The notes under the pieces were generated by a model. The model did no database searches and was not told where the DNA came from. It was given only the letters and a program-made list of their open reading frames with translations. Positions 16,045-25,900 of a stretch of DNA of 44,443 bases are shown piece after piece. Where the stretch lies: assembly GCA_913059205.1 (NCBI GenBank), contig CAJXRM010000014.1, forward strand, positions 1 through 44,443, written 5' to 3'. The first letter of the stretch is position 1. Every line of letters starts with the position of its first letter. Made by a program: the position numbers and the translations under genes. This DNA is from an uncultured Flavobacteriales bacterium. GTDB lineage: Bacteria > Bacteroidota > Bacteroidia > Flavobacteriales_D > Crocinitomicaceae.

Positions 16045-19000
16045 TTATTTCAATAAGGTAACATGTCCTCTTTTAATGATTTCTATACCATCTCCATCAT
16101 GTAGTTTAACGAAATAAACATAGGTTCCCGTATTTGCCATTTTTCCACTGAAATCAATTCTACCATCCCAACCATCTGCAGGGTTCGCAGTTTTGAAAAT
16201 TACTTGCCCCCAGCGGTCAAAAATAGAAAAATCATATCCTGTCCCATCAAAATCAGTTATAATAGGTTTGAAAATGGGATTTACGCCATCTGGTGTAAAC
16301 GCATTGGGGATGTAAATTAAAGGTGGAACGGTACTGCAACGAACGTTTGAATAGCTCGATTCTGAAAAGCTGTATACGTTCATACCTTCTACAGCCTGAA
16401 TGTAATAACACGTTCTACCTGTTGAATATAATTCACTAACATCATCTTCGTAAGAATAATGACCGTTCGCCAAGGTTGCAATTGGATTTACTTCAAAAAC
16501 TCCACTTACACCTCTATAAATATTATAACTCAATAAAGAACCATCGAAATCATAATATGGCGTCCAATTTAAATAGTTGATTTTTTCAACTTCATCATTT
16601 TCAATTGTCAGAAGAATCGTTGCAGCTTCATTGGAAGTCATACTTAACCTACCACAGCTGTCAACAACTTGAACGCGATATACATATGATAATTCATTTA
16701 CATCAACGTCGGTATCAACGTAAGTCATTAAGGTTCCCGAAACAGGTAATTGTTCCAATTCTTGAAAAATTCCATTGATTTTCTTTTGAATTGAAACTGC
16801 AGGAACATTTACTGAAGCATCAATGTGAAGTCGAAGATGAACTTCCTTGTCACTTACAGTGGCAACTCGCAAGTAATTAAAAGTAGGTTGATTAGGTGCG
16901 GCAACATATACAGATGATCTATTCGAAAAGGAAGTTGCACCACTTGTTGAATGCGCTTGGATGACAAAATCATAAGTCAATCCATCAATAACATCTACTG
17001 TAAATGTTGTACCTGAAGTAGAACCTTCAAGAACCCACACGCCAAGATTATTTTTACTGTAAATATCGTAATGGTCAACACCTGTCCAACCAACATAAGC
17101 AGTCCAATTTAACCGAACTGTTCGCGCACAAATATCTAATGAACGAGTGAGGAACATAGTGGTATGCACATCGCCTTTTGCTGAAGTTTGATAAGTAGGA
17201 GGTACTGATGAGGTGTAACATGAGTCAAAAGCAGCTACGGAATAGGTTAGTGGGCCTAATGAAACATCCGGACTATATGTATAAGAAGTTGTGCTGATCC
17301 CAAAAACTTGATCCAATTCTACAATGCTACCCGCTGCATTTTGCACATACACAATATAACCGTAGGTGTCTTCTTGGGCATTTTGATTCCAGGTAATAGT
17401 TACTTCGTTGGTTAAACTGTCAATTGTAACAGAATATAAAACTGGAATATCTGGAGACATTTGGTCTTCAAAAATATCTGTCTCGATATTTGATGTATAA
17501 TCACAAGGTTGATTTGGAAGGACAATTTGGTAGCTCAAAGGTGTTGAGCAAATTCGAATTGTGTCACGGTAAAAATTAGTTCCAAAAGGGACACTATCAT
17601 ATAAACTCCATGTACCAACAGGATATTCACGGTAAATGTGATAATATCCGTTCATGGAAGGCAGTGCAGGATTTACGGGAGCATTCCAAGTAATTACGGC
17701 TGTTCCATTATTTGGATTATTTAAGGTCATGAAAATATTAGAAATTGTATCTGAATTTTGAATGGCATTCCCATTGCATCCTGAAGCGGATGCGACATAA
17801 TAATCATTTTCTTGATTTACTCCTGGATGAGTAAAAGTTGTAGTTGCGATATTTCCAATTGTTCCAATCAATCCGTTTTGAATGGAATAAACTTGGTATT
17901 CATTAAATGTTCCTGACGGGTCAGCTACTTGGTTCCATGTGATGGTCACATCACCAGTCGCATCTGATTGAATGCAAGAAATAGTAGGTGCAGCAACTAC
18001 ACCAGGATTTAAAATATTAATTGTGATTGTTGCATAACTCACCTTAGGAACCTGACAATAATCGTCCTGTACCCTAAAAACAAAATGGTATGGTTGTGAA
18101 GTAGCGGCCTGACCCGATGGATTTACCAAATGATCACATGATGTTTGCCAACTAAAATCAGTATTTACTCCTTGCGACATTGTAATTAACGGAGTTGCGT
18201 TTAAAGTCGCACATGGTGCGATTGCACAACCTGCTGTGCTGGTATGATTTGTACCAAAAAGTAAACCTGTCGCCGACAGAATATTATTTTGAGGCGAACC
18301 ATCTTGCAAAACTTCGACATCAGTCGCGTTTAAATTGAATGTCACCAAGTCTCCAGCGTTGACAGTTGTCTCAAAAGCTCCAGCAAAAGGACCATTTATA
18401 ACAGGTTTGTTATTGGTTCCTGCGCAGTTAGTAACAATTAGTTGCATTTCTCGCTCGACTTCTGCAATTAGAACTCCATTTCTAAATGATTGAGCAATAA
18501 TTTTAACAATAAAATTTCCGCTATTATTCGAAAGAAATGTCAAATTTCCCGAGCTTGGATCAATTTGAGCAGGAATATTTCCAGGATTCATTGTAACGCC
18601 AGGGGTCGGAGACAAAGCAGAAAAACCACTTTCGTACAACAACGGAGCTGGGGCAGTTGGAGGATTATAAGAAGCCATTGGAAAATGATTTAACGCTTCA
18701 CCAAATTTTATGTGCAAAGAATCTAAATCAATGTCAACTGCATTCATGTTATATTCATAGGACTCTCCTACACAGCTAACAAAATAAGGCTCTTGGAGGA
18801 ATTGAGGAGAATTATCGACACAGGAACCTGCCGTTCCCCCAGGGACTGGAAACATTTTTGCCGTAATAGTAATTCCCGCAGCAGAAGGGTCGAATAGATT
18901 TGTAATCGCCGCGCTTCGAGAAAAGTTTTGAAAAGTAAATATCCATCCTGAGGCAGGAGGCGTTCCAGTTAAATTAATAGGAGCTGAACGATAGATTGCC

Positions 19001-19338
19001 TTTTCAATTGCACCAAGTCCATTTCCTCCACTTGCGCCCGATCCACAGTCTAGAGGGACAGGTCCTCCTGCAACTTGCGTACAAGAAGGTGAAACATCAC
19101 TACTGGACACGTAACTTAATGTTATTGAAGAAACGCTAGGGTGACCCCAAACGTCCAGTACCTCATTCCCCGTATTAATTATTGCTCCATTGCAATCGCG
19201 GTAAAAAACCAACTGAAAAATATAATTTCCACCCTGACACGTCCATGTAATATCTCCTCCCATAACATGAGAAGCTCTTCCTGTATAAGAGATGGTTAGT
19301 AGTGTTAGTAAAATGAAAATTTGCTTAAACATGTACAT
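16045..19338 (-). CDS. T9SS type B cargo with SHVMGGD N-terminal domain, FN3-like region and CHU_C domain
   Basis: The 1097-aa product begins MYMFKQIFILLTLLTISYTG; the ATG at 19332 (third residue) is an equally good start. After signal cleavage the mature end is ASHVMGGDITWTC, reaching VFYRDCNG, homologous over about 300 residues to the protein at 12747 (further matches at FLQEPYFVSCVGESYEYN, VDIDLDSL and FRNGVLIAEVEREMQLIVTNC). From about residue 450 a series of FN3-like beta-sandwich segments follows (VTITWNQVADPSGTFNEYQV; VTITWNQNAQEDTYGYIVYV; LNWTAYVGWTGVDHYDIY). The last 90 residues are CHU_C (IPNAFTPDGVNPIFKPI; FDRWGQVIFKTANPADGWDG; ending KRGHVTLLK), with DGVNPIF replacing the usual DGxND-x-F. 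Secreted or surface role; no PorP partner adjacent. Confidence 0.83.
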   Translation of the reverse strand: MYMFKQIFILLTLLTISYTGRASHVMGGDITWTCQGGNYIFQLVFYRDCNGAIINTGNEVLDVWGHPSVSSITLSYVSSSDVSPSCTQVAGGPVPLDCGSGASGGNGLGAIEKAIYRSAPINLTGTPPASGWIFTFQNFSRSAAITNLFDPSAAGITITAKMFPVPGGTAGSCVDNSPQFLQEPYFVSCVGESYEYNMNAVDIDLDSLHIKFGEALNHFPMASYNPPTAPAPLLYESGFSALSPTPGVTMNPGNIPAQIDPSSGNLTFLSNNSGNFIVKIIAQSFRNGVLIAEVEREMQLIVTNCAGTNNKPVINGPFAGAFETTVNAGDLVTFNLNATDVEVLQDGSPQNNILSATGLLFGTNHTSTAGCAIAPCATLNATPLITMSQGVNTDFSWQTSCDHLVNPSGQAATSQPYHFVFRVQDDYCQVPKVSYATITINILNPGVVAAPTISCIQSDATGDVTITWNQVADPSGTFNEYQVYSIQNGLIGTIGNIATTTFTHPGVNQENDYYVASASGCNGNAIQNSDTISNIFMTLNNPNNGTAVITWNAPVNPALPSMNGYYHIYREYPVGTWSLYDSVPFGTNFYRDTIRICSTPLSYQIVLPNQPCDYTSNIETDIFEDQMSPDIPVLYSVTIDSLTNEVTITWNQNAQEDTYGYIVYVQNAAGSIVELDQVFGISTTSYTYSPDVSLGPLTYSVAAFDSCYTSSVPPTYQTSAKGDVHTTMFLTRSLDICARTVRLNWTAYVGWTGVDHYDIYSKNNLGVWVLEGSTSGTTFTVDVIDGLTYDFVIQAHSTSGATSFSNRSSVYVAAPNQPTFNYLRVATVSDKEVHLRLHIDASVNVPAVSIQKKINGIFQELEQLPVSGTLMTYVDTDVDVNELSYVYRVQVVDSCGRLSMTSNEAATILLTIENDEVEKINYLNWTPYYDFDGSLLSYNIYRGVSGVFEVNPIATLANGHYSYEDDVSELYSTGRTCYYIQAVEGMNVYSFSESSYSNVRCSTVPPLIYIPNAFTPDGVNPIFKPIITDFDGTGYDFSIFDRWGQVIFKTANPADGWDGRIDFSGKMANTGTYVYFVKLHDGDGIEIIKRGHVTLLK

Positions 19339-19396
19339 TATATAACGTAAAAAAATGCGTTCTAGTATTATAACGAAAACTAATGAGTTTCGGTTG

Positions 19397-20656
19397 CTAA
19401 CCAGCGCTGATTACTGTATAATCCTCCCAATTCAAATACGTATTCGCAAGTTCCTGTATTCGTTGTGGTGTTATTGAACGAATTGACTGAAGCGCTTCAT
19501 TGTAAAAATCTAAATCTTTCCCTTGGGCCTCGGCACTTAGGAATAAGTCAGTCATTGCATAGGCTCCATCAGCACTTTTAAGCAATTGTCCTAGCATATA
19601 GTTTTTGACCAATTCCATTTCTTCATTTGGCACCAATTCATTTTTGAGACGATCAAATTCAAACTTTACTTCGTCTAAGGTGTTTTTCATAACATCTTTA
19701 CGAACTTCTGTAGCGATAATAAAATATCCAAACTCATTCACCTCTGCCAACATTGATCCGATTCCGTAGGTATAGCCTTTGTCTTCTCGGATATTGGTCA
19801 TCAATCGACTACCAAAATAATCTCCAATTAGTGTGTTTAAGACTAAAAAGTCTAAATAATCTGGATGTTTTTTATTGAACAAGATGCGTCCTAACCTCAC
19901 TGCTGATTGAATCGCATCCTCTTTTTCTACATACTTTTCTCCTTTCCAGTTAACAATTTTTGATTCAAATTCAGCTTCCGATTGAAGTGAAATTGCTCTT
20001 GTTGCGGAAATGACACTTTCAATTACTGATTCTTTCAAATTACCTACAACTACCACCTTGGATAGTCCATTTAAATAATGTTTGGAATGAAACTCTTTTA
20101 ATTCTGTGGTTGTTATTTCCTCAAAATCTTTGATTTTTAAGGTGTTTGAGTAATATTCGTTTGATTGAAAAAGCGTTTCTTGAAATTCAACCTGAGCGAT
20201 ATAGCTCATTTTACCTAAATTGATTTTTAATTTCTGCTTTGAGTCATTCAAGTATTCGTTGACTTCCTTTTCGATAAAAGCTACATTTTTTATCGCATCG
20301 ATAATTGTCTCAAAAATCGCTTCGAAATTTTCGCGCAAACAGTAAATAGAAATCACAGAATTTTCAACAGAAACGCCAGATTCATAAAATCCTCCTTTAC
20401 CGTTAATTTCCTCTTGAATTTGTACCGATGATTTTTCAATGGTTCCAGATAACAGTAACCCATTCACAAAATTTGGTATTCCTTTCAATCCGCGGCATTT
20501 TCCGGCATCAAAATACAAATCAAAGCGACAGGTTTCGTCTGGTACTTCTTTCGTATGAAATAGACTTGCAAAAGGGGAGATTTCATATTTTTTTGGAGCA
20601 ATAAATTCAATATGATCAATTGCTTTTAAAGCTGGTGGAATAGTTCTATTAATCAT
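19397..20656 (-). CDS. M16 family peptidase-like subunit lacking the HxxEH motif
   Basis: The 419-aa protein has the two-lobed M16 layout, but no HxxEH zinc motif appears in its N-terminal lobe. The late substrate-binding motif is kept (NIREDKGYTYGIGSMLAE, the R..GY-Y pair), as is FGSRLMTNIRED. This is the pattern of the non-catalytic partner in M16B heterodimers, comparable to the alpha subunit of mitochondrial processing peptidase. It overlaps the end of the active M16 gene by 8 nt (20649-20656), so the two are translationally coupled and probably pair into one closed peptidase chamber. No signal peptide is seen, so it is probably cytoplasmic. Confidence 0.87.
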   Translation of the reverse strand: MINRTIPPALKAIDHIEFIAPKKYEISPFASLFHTKEVPDETCRFDLYFDAGKCRGLKGIPNFVNGLLLSGTIEKSSVQIQEEINGKGGFYESGVSVENSVISIYCLRENFEAIFETIIDAIKNVAFIEKEVNEYLNDSKQKLKINLGKMSYIAQVEFQETLFQSNEYYSNTLKIKDFEEITTTELKEFHSKHYLNGLSKVVVVGNLKESVIESVISATRAISLQSEAEFESKIVNWKGEKYVEKEDAIQSAVRLGRILFNKKHPDYLDFLVLNTLIGDYFGSRLMTNIREDKGYTYGIGSMLAEVNEFGYFIIATEVRKDVMKNTLDEVKFEFDRLKNELVPNEEMELVKNYMLGQLLKSADGAYAMTDLFLSAEAQGKDLDFYNEALQSIRSITPQRIQELANTYLNWEDYTVISAG

Positions 20657-21893
20657 TTGAAATTGCTTTAACTCTTAGTAATGAACAGTTTGTTTTTTGC
20701 AAAACTGTTTGTGCAACGCGCTGAATATCAGATGGCGTAATTTTTTGATACATTTCGTTTTCTTGATTAATTAAGCTTGCATCACCCAACAATTCGTATG
20801 AACACAAATTCATTGCGCGATTCAAAGTCCCTTGGTCACCAAACTCTTTAGAAGTACGAATTTTATTCATTATTTTGTTCAATTCGTCGGTTGTTAATAA
20901 ACTTTTTTGGGCCAAATTAATTTCCTTCCAAAAGGCGTCATCGAATTCTTCAAAGGAAATACCTTCGTTTAATTTTCCTGATACAACCAATAGACCTTCA
21001 TCTAAAGAGCCCATGACATAACATCCGATATCTGATACAAGATTTTGCTCTTTTTTCAAACTAACATACAAACGGGCACTTTTATCACGACCCAATGCAT
21101 CAGATAAAGTGTCATAAATAAAGTAGTCTTCGTGTCCTCTTTCCACCATTCTGAATGCATAGTAAAATGCGTTGGCAGGGACCTTACGATCAATCGTTTT
21201 TATTCTAAATTCGTTCTGTTTTGGTTCTTTCGGAAGATTTCTAATTGGTTTTTCTTGTTTGGGAATATCGCCAAACCATTTTTGAACCAAAGCTTTGACA
21301 TTTTCCAATTCCAAATTTCCGGCTATACACAAAATGGCATTTGCTGGGGAATAGAACTTTTTGAAAAATGCCTTAACATCGTCCATTGTTGCATCTTCGA
21401 TGTGCTTAATTTCTTTTCCAATTGTTGCCCATTTGTATGGGTGAACTTTATAAACGAGCGGACGTAATTCCAACCAAACATCACCGTACGGTTGATTTAA
21501 ATAGCGTTGTTTAAACTCTTCAATTACCACGCTTCGTTGAACCTCTAAACTTTTATCCGTAAATGCCAATGACAACATGCGATCGCTTTCTAGCCACAAT
21601 GCTGTTTCGATATTGTTTACAGGAAGCACATCATAATAATTAGTAATATCGTTTGAAGTAAAGGCGTTGTTTTCGCCACCCGCTAATTGCAGTGGAGTAT
21701 CAAATTCTGGAATATTTATAGATCCTCCAAACATTAAATGTTCGAAAAGATGTGCAAACCCAGTTTGATCTTCGGATTCGTCACGTGCACCAACATCGTA
21801 CAAGGTATTAACGACCGCCATTGGAGTCGTTACGTCTTTATGGAAAAGAACAGTTAAGCCGTTTTCCAATGTAAACTTATCGTAGTTTATCAT
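20649..21893 (-). CDS. M16 family zinc metallopeptidase (catalytic subunit)
   Basis: This 414-aa protein carries the inverted zinc motif H-L-F-E-H at about residues 48-52 (QTGFAHLFEHLMFGGS), with the third ligand a glutamate of SVVIEEFKQRY near residues 125-126. The region ENNAFTSNDITNYYDVLP is typical of M16B enzymes. No signal peptide is visible (MINYDKFTLENGLTVLFHKD), so it probably acts in the cytoplasm. It starts directly after the nitronate monooxygenase-like gene (0-nt gap) and overlaps the inactive M16 gene by 8 nt. It likely degrades peptides or processes a protein; the substrate is unknown. Confidence 0.92.
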   Translation of the reverse strand: MINYDKFTLENGLTVLFHKDVTTPMAVVNTLYDVGARDESEDQTGFAHLFEHLMFGGSINIPEFDTPLQLAGGENNAFTSNDITNYYDVLPVNNIETALWLESDRMLSLAFTDKSLEVQRSVVIEEFKQRYLNQPYGDVWLELRPLVYKVHPYKWATIGKEIKHIEDATMDDVKAFFKKFYSPANAILCIAGNLELENVKALVQKWFGDIPKQEKPIRNLPKEPKQNEFRIKTIDRKVPANAFYYAFRMVERGHEDYFIYDTLSDALGRDKSARLYVSLKKEQNLVSDIGCYVMGSLDEGLLVVSGKLNEGISFEEFDDAFWKEINLAQKSLLTTDELNKIMNKIRTSKEFGDQGTLNRAMNLCSYELLGDASLINQENEMYQKITPSDIQRVAQTVLQKTNCSLLRVKAISND

Positions 21894-22847
21894 TTAAAAT
21901 TGAAATTTATCATTCGTTTGTTCAGCAAGTGCTGTGCGATATTCCGCAATAATTTCGTTCACAATTTCTTTTGCAGGTAGAATTTCATGAATCAAACCAG
22001 CAATTTGCCCAATTTCTAATTCTCCTTCTACTAAATCGCCTTCGAACATTCCTTTTTTTGCTCTGCCTCGTCCTAAAATTGATTTTAATTCTTCAACATC
22101 GGCATTTCTTTCGTATGCTTCTTTCAACTGATTGTAAAACTCATTTTTTACTAATCGAACAGGAGTAACGTTTTTCAAGGTCAAATCTGTATCACCTTCT
22201 TTGGCATCAACAACCACATTTTTGAAATTTTGGTGAGCACTAGATTCAATTGAAGCTACAAATCGACTTCCTATTTGAACGCCGTCAGCCCCCAAATTCA
22301 TAGCAGCCAACATACCGCGACCAGTTCCAATTCCTCCAGCAGCAATTACAGGTATCTTCACTTTTTCAGTTACCATAGGAATTAAACAAAGTGTCGTCGT
22401 TTCATCACGACCATTATGTCCACCCGCTTCAAAACCTTCTACAACAACCGCGTCTACTCCAGCTTCTTCCGATTTTAGAGCAAATTTTAAACTAGACACA
22501 ACGTGTACAACTGTTATTCCATGCGCTTTTAAATGAGCCGTCCATGTTTTAGGATTTCCTGCAGATGTAAATACGATTGGAACTTTTAAACGAATAATTG
22601 TTTCGATATGTTTGTCAATATCAGGATATAACATAGGCAGGTTTACCGCAAAGGGTTTGTCCGTGGCTTGTTGACATTTCAAAATGTGTTCTTCTAAAAT
22701 ATGTGGATACATAGAACCAGAACCAATTATTCCTAATCCACCAGCATTAGAAACAGCTGAAGCCAGTTCCCAGCCTGAACACCAGATCATTCCAGCTTGA
22801 ATAATTGGGTATTCAATATTGAATAAAGTTGTAACGCGATTTCTCAT
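21894..22847 (-). CDS. Nitronate monooxygenase family FMN protein
   Basis: A 317-aa TIM-barrel flavoprotein. It opens FNIEYPIIQAGMIWCSGWEL and AVSNAGGLGIIGSG, and has the catalytic-histidine motif EGFEAGGHNGRD near residue 145. The FMN phosphate-binding motifs follow (PVIAAGGIGTGRG; LGADGVQIGSRFVAS). Family members oxidise nitronates with O2; FabK-type enoyl-ACP reductases share the fold and much of the sequence, so substrate class is uncertain. It is the first gene of a three-gene minus-strand operon with the M16 pair and has its own -7 box 4 nt before the ATG. Confidence 0.86.
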   Translation of the reverse strand: MRNRVTTLFNIEYPIIQAGMIWCSGWELASAVSNAGGLGIIGSGSMYPHILEEHILKCQQATDKPFAVNLPMLYPDIDKHIETIIRLKVPIVFTSAGNPKTWTAHLKAHGITVVHVVSSLKFALKSEEAGVDAVVVEGFEAGGHNGRDETTTLCLIPMVTEKVKIPVIAAGGIGTGRGMLAAMNLGADGVQIGSRFVASIESSAHQNFKNVVVDAKEGDTDLTLKNVTPVRLVKNEFYNQLKEAYERNADVEELKSILGRGRAKKGMFEGDLVEGELEIGQIAGLIHEILPAKEIVNEIIAEYRTALAEQTNDKFQF

Positions 22848-22851
22848 AGAT

Positions 22852-22859
22852 CAAAAATA
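22852..22859 (-). promoter_or_regulatory. -7 box of nitronate monooxygenase/M16 operon; predicted leaderless
   Basis: TATTTTTG on the minus strand matches TAnnTTTG and is separated from the ATG by four bases (ATCT). No well-spaced TTG was found. It lies in a 92-bp divergent gap that also holds the upstream region of the plus-strand gene at 22940. Confidence 0.45.
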
Positions 22860-22939
22860 AGGTTTTCATCAAACTTTTGCAGGTGTTTTGGCGTCTTATA
22901 ATTAAATCACTAATTTAGAGTTCAACTATTTTGATAAAC

Positions 22940-25900
22940 ATGCGATTTCTACTGCTTTCTTTTGTTTTTATTTCTTCATTGGCTGTGAATGGACAAGAGA
23001 TTACGCACGACCATTCCATTCAACATTCATTTATTGAAAACAAGGGACAATGGAATGACCAAGTTTTGTTTCAATCTAAATTTGATGGTGGAAATTTGTG
23101 GGTACAGCAAAAGAAAATGGTATTTCATTTGCAAGATTTTTCTCAGATGCATGAGGTTCATGCGAATTTCAAAGACATAAAAAAGCCATCCCAAAATAGG
23201 CAAACGGTGGTTCATTTAAATTTCATAGGAGCTAACGAAGTTACTAACATTGAAAAACATGGAGCTACTCCAAATTATTACAATTATTTTCTTGGAAATG
23301 ATAAAAATAAATGGGCGTCAGAAGTTCGTGGGTACAGTGAGGCAATTATGTATGACCTGTACGATGGAGTTGATTTAAAATTGATTGAGGAATTAGAACA
23401 ATTGAAATACGAGTTTCATGTTCAACCCAATGTTGATCCGAATGTAATTTTAGCAGAATACGCAGGTCAGGATAATATTTCACTTGGAAAAAACGGAAAT
23501 TTAATAGTCGCGACATCATTAGGGCAAATTATTGAGGAAAAACCCTATGCATATCAAATTGTAAACGGAAATGTTCGAGAAGTGTCATGTGAATTTATTA
23601 TCGATAAAAACAGAGTGAAATTCAAATTGGGAGATTACAATCCGCATGTTAAATTAATCATAGACCCTGTTTTAATTTTTGCAACTTATGCCGGCTCCAT
23701 AACGGACAACTTTGGAATGACAGCGACATATGGTTATGATCAAACAGCATTCTCGGGTGGTGTTATTTATGGTAACGCTTATCCAACTCCTGATAATAAT
23801 GCGTACGATGTGACTTCTAACTTTACAGTGGCAAATGGACCTGTTTATGGAATAACAGATGTATTTATTTCACATTATTCAGCTGATGGAACAACAATGC
23901 TTTGGACAAGTTTTATAGGTGGTGGAGATCAAAATCAAGGCACCGAAACTGTGCATAGTTTAATATGTGACTTAAACAATAATATTTACTTGTTTGGAGC
24001 GACTTCGAGTTTGGATTTTCCTATTCAAAATGGATATCAAACTGCGCATGCAGGCGGAACCGATTTGGCAAATTTTTACCAAAATGGGGTATATTATCAG
24101 ACTGCAGGAACGGATATTTACGTAGCTAAAATTTCAGCGAATGGACAAAATTTAATGGGTTCTACATATTTTGGGGGAAGTTTGAATGATGGGGTGAATT
24201 ATAAATCTAACATGCCTGTTAATGCTCAAAATGGAACCTATTACGCAGCTTCCCAATATGACTCATTGACGAGTAATTATGGTGATCAATTTCGCGGAGA
24301 AATAATGTTAGATAAAAATGGCAATTGCATGGTCGCAACTTGTACCAAGTCGACCGACTTCCCAACTTTAAATGCTTTTCAACCATCCAATGCTGGTAAA
24401 CAAGACGGAGTGATTTTCAAGTTGTCATCGGATTTATCAACTTTACAGTGGTCGAGTTACTTTGGCGGGAGTCAGAATGACGCATGTTATTCGGTTAAAA
24501 TAGACTCAAGTGATAATGTCCTTTTTACAGGAGGAACGTGTTCTTCAGATTTATCCAATATGGCCGGAGGATGGCAATCAACGTACAACGGAGGTTCCAC
24601 AGACGGATTTGTCATGAAATTAAGTCCTGATGGATTGAATATTACCAATGGATCGTATATAGGAACACCAAACTACGATCAATCCTATTTCGTAGAAATT
24701 GATAGAGCGAATAACGTTTATTTATTAGGACAATCCTTAGGCGGAGCATTCCCAATATTTAATTCTGGCTTTGTCAACCCCAATAGTAGTCAGTTTGTCA
24801 TGAAGTTGGATTCTAATCTTGCTGTTTTAACAAATTCAACGCAGTTTGGTAATGGAACTTCAACATCCACCAATATTTCACCGTCTGCCTTTCTAGTAGA
24901 TATTTGCGGTAATATTTATATTTCTGGTTGGGGTGCAAATATTCTTCAAGGTGCAGTTCTTTTAAATGGTATGGCGGTTACGCCTGATGCATTTCAAATT
25001 AGTCCTCCGAATGGGTTTGATTTTTACCTATTGGTTATCGAAAGAGATTTTACAGATATTTTATACGGTTCTTATTTAGGAGGATCATCTGCAAGCGAAC
25101 ATGTTGATGGAGGAACTTCACGTTTCGATAAAAATGGAGTTGTTTATCAATCAGTTTGTGGAGGATGTGGAGGATTTAGTGATTTTCCTACATATCCGAA
25201 TCCCGGTGCTTGGTCGAATTCAAACTTAAGTACGAATTGCAATAACATTTTATTTAAGTTCGATTTCGAACTAATCCCCAATGCCGTATTTACAGTTGAC
25301 GACAATATTGGTTGCGCTCCATTTACCGTAACATTTGATAATTTTTCTACAGAATCAGATTCTTATTTATGGGATTTAGGAAATGGCGATACAACTAGCA
25401 TTATTTTTGAGCCAACTGTGACTTACAATACGCCTGGTGTGTATGAAGTGTTTTTGTATGTGACTGATAGTATTTGTCTTATAACGGATACGGCACAATT
25501 GACGATCACAGTGTACGATTCACTCGAATTATCAACCATTCCAGATCAACAATTATGCGTGCCTACAGCCATTGATTTTATTGCATATACAAATGGAATT
25601 GCAGATAATTTTATTTGGTCAGAAGATTTAACATTTGCCGTTCCTTTGAATGCCGATCAAACGGATTCGGTTTTTAATTATACACCTACTCAGCCGGGTA
25701 TGTATTATATTCAGGTTAGTAATGCTGGTTGTTTTCTTATTGACAGCGTGTATGTTGACTATATTGGTGCCGCGTTGACTTTAACCGGAAACGATTCGAT
25801 TTGTCGAGGTGAGTCCACGGTAATCACAGCATCGAACTCGAATCCTATGTTAACATTTACGTATGTTTGGAGTCCGGATTCAATAATTGTGACACCTTCC

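Noticed and set aside
21132..21467. 111-residue plus-strand reading frame inside the M16 peptidase gene
   Set aside because: Low-complexity F/C/I-rich translation antisense to a conserved peptidase; not a gene.
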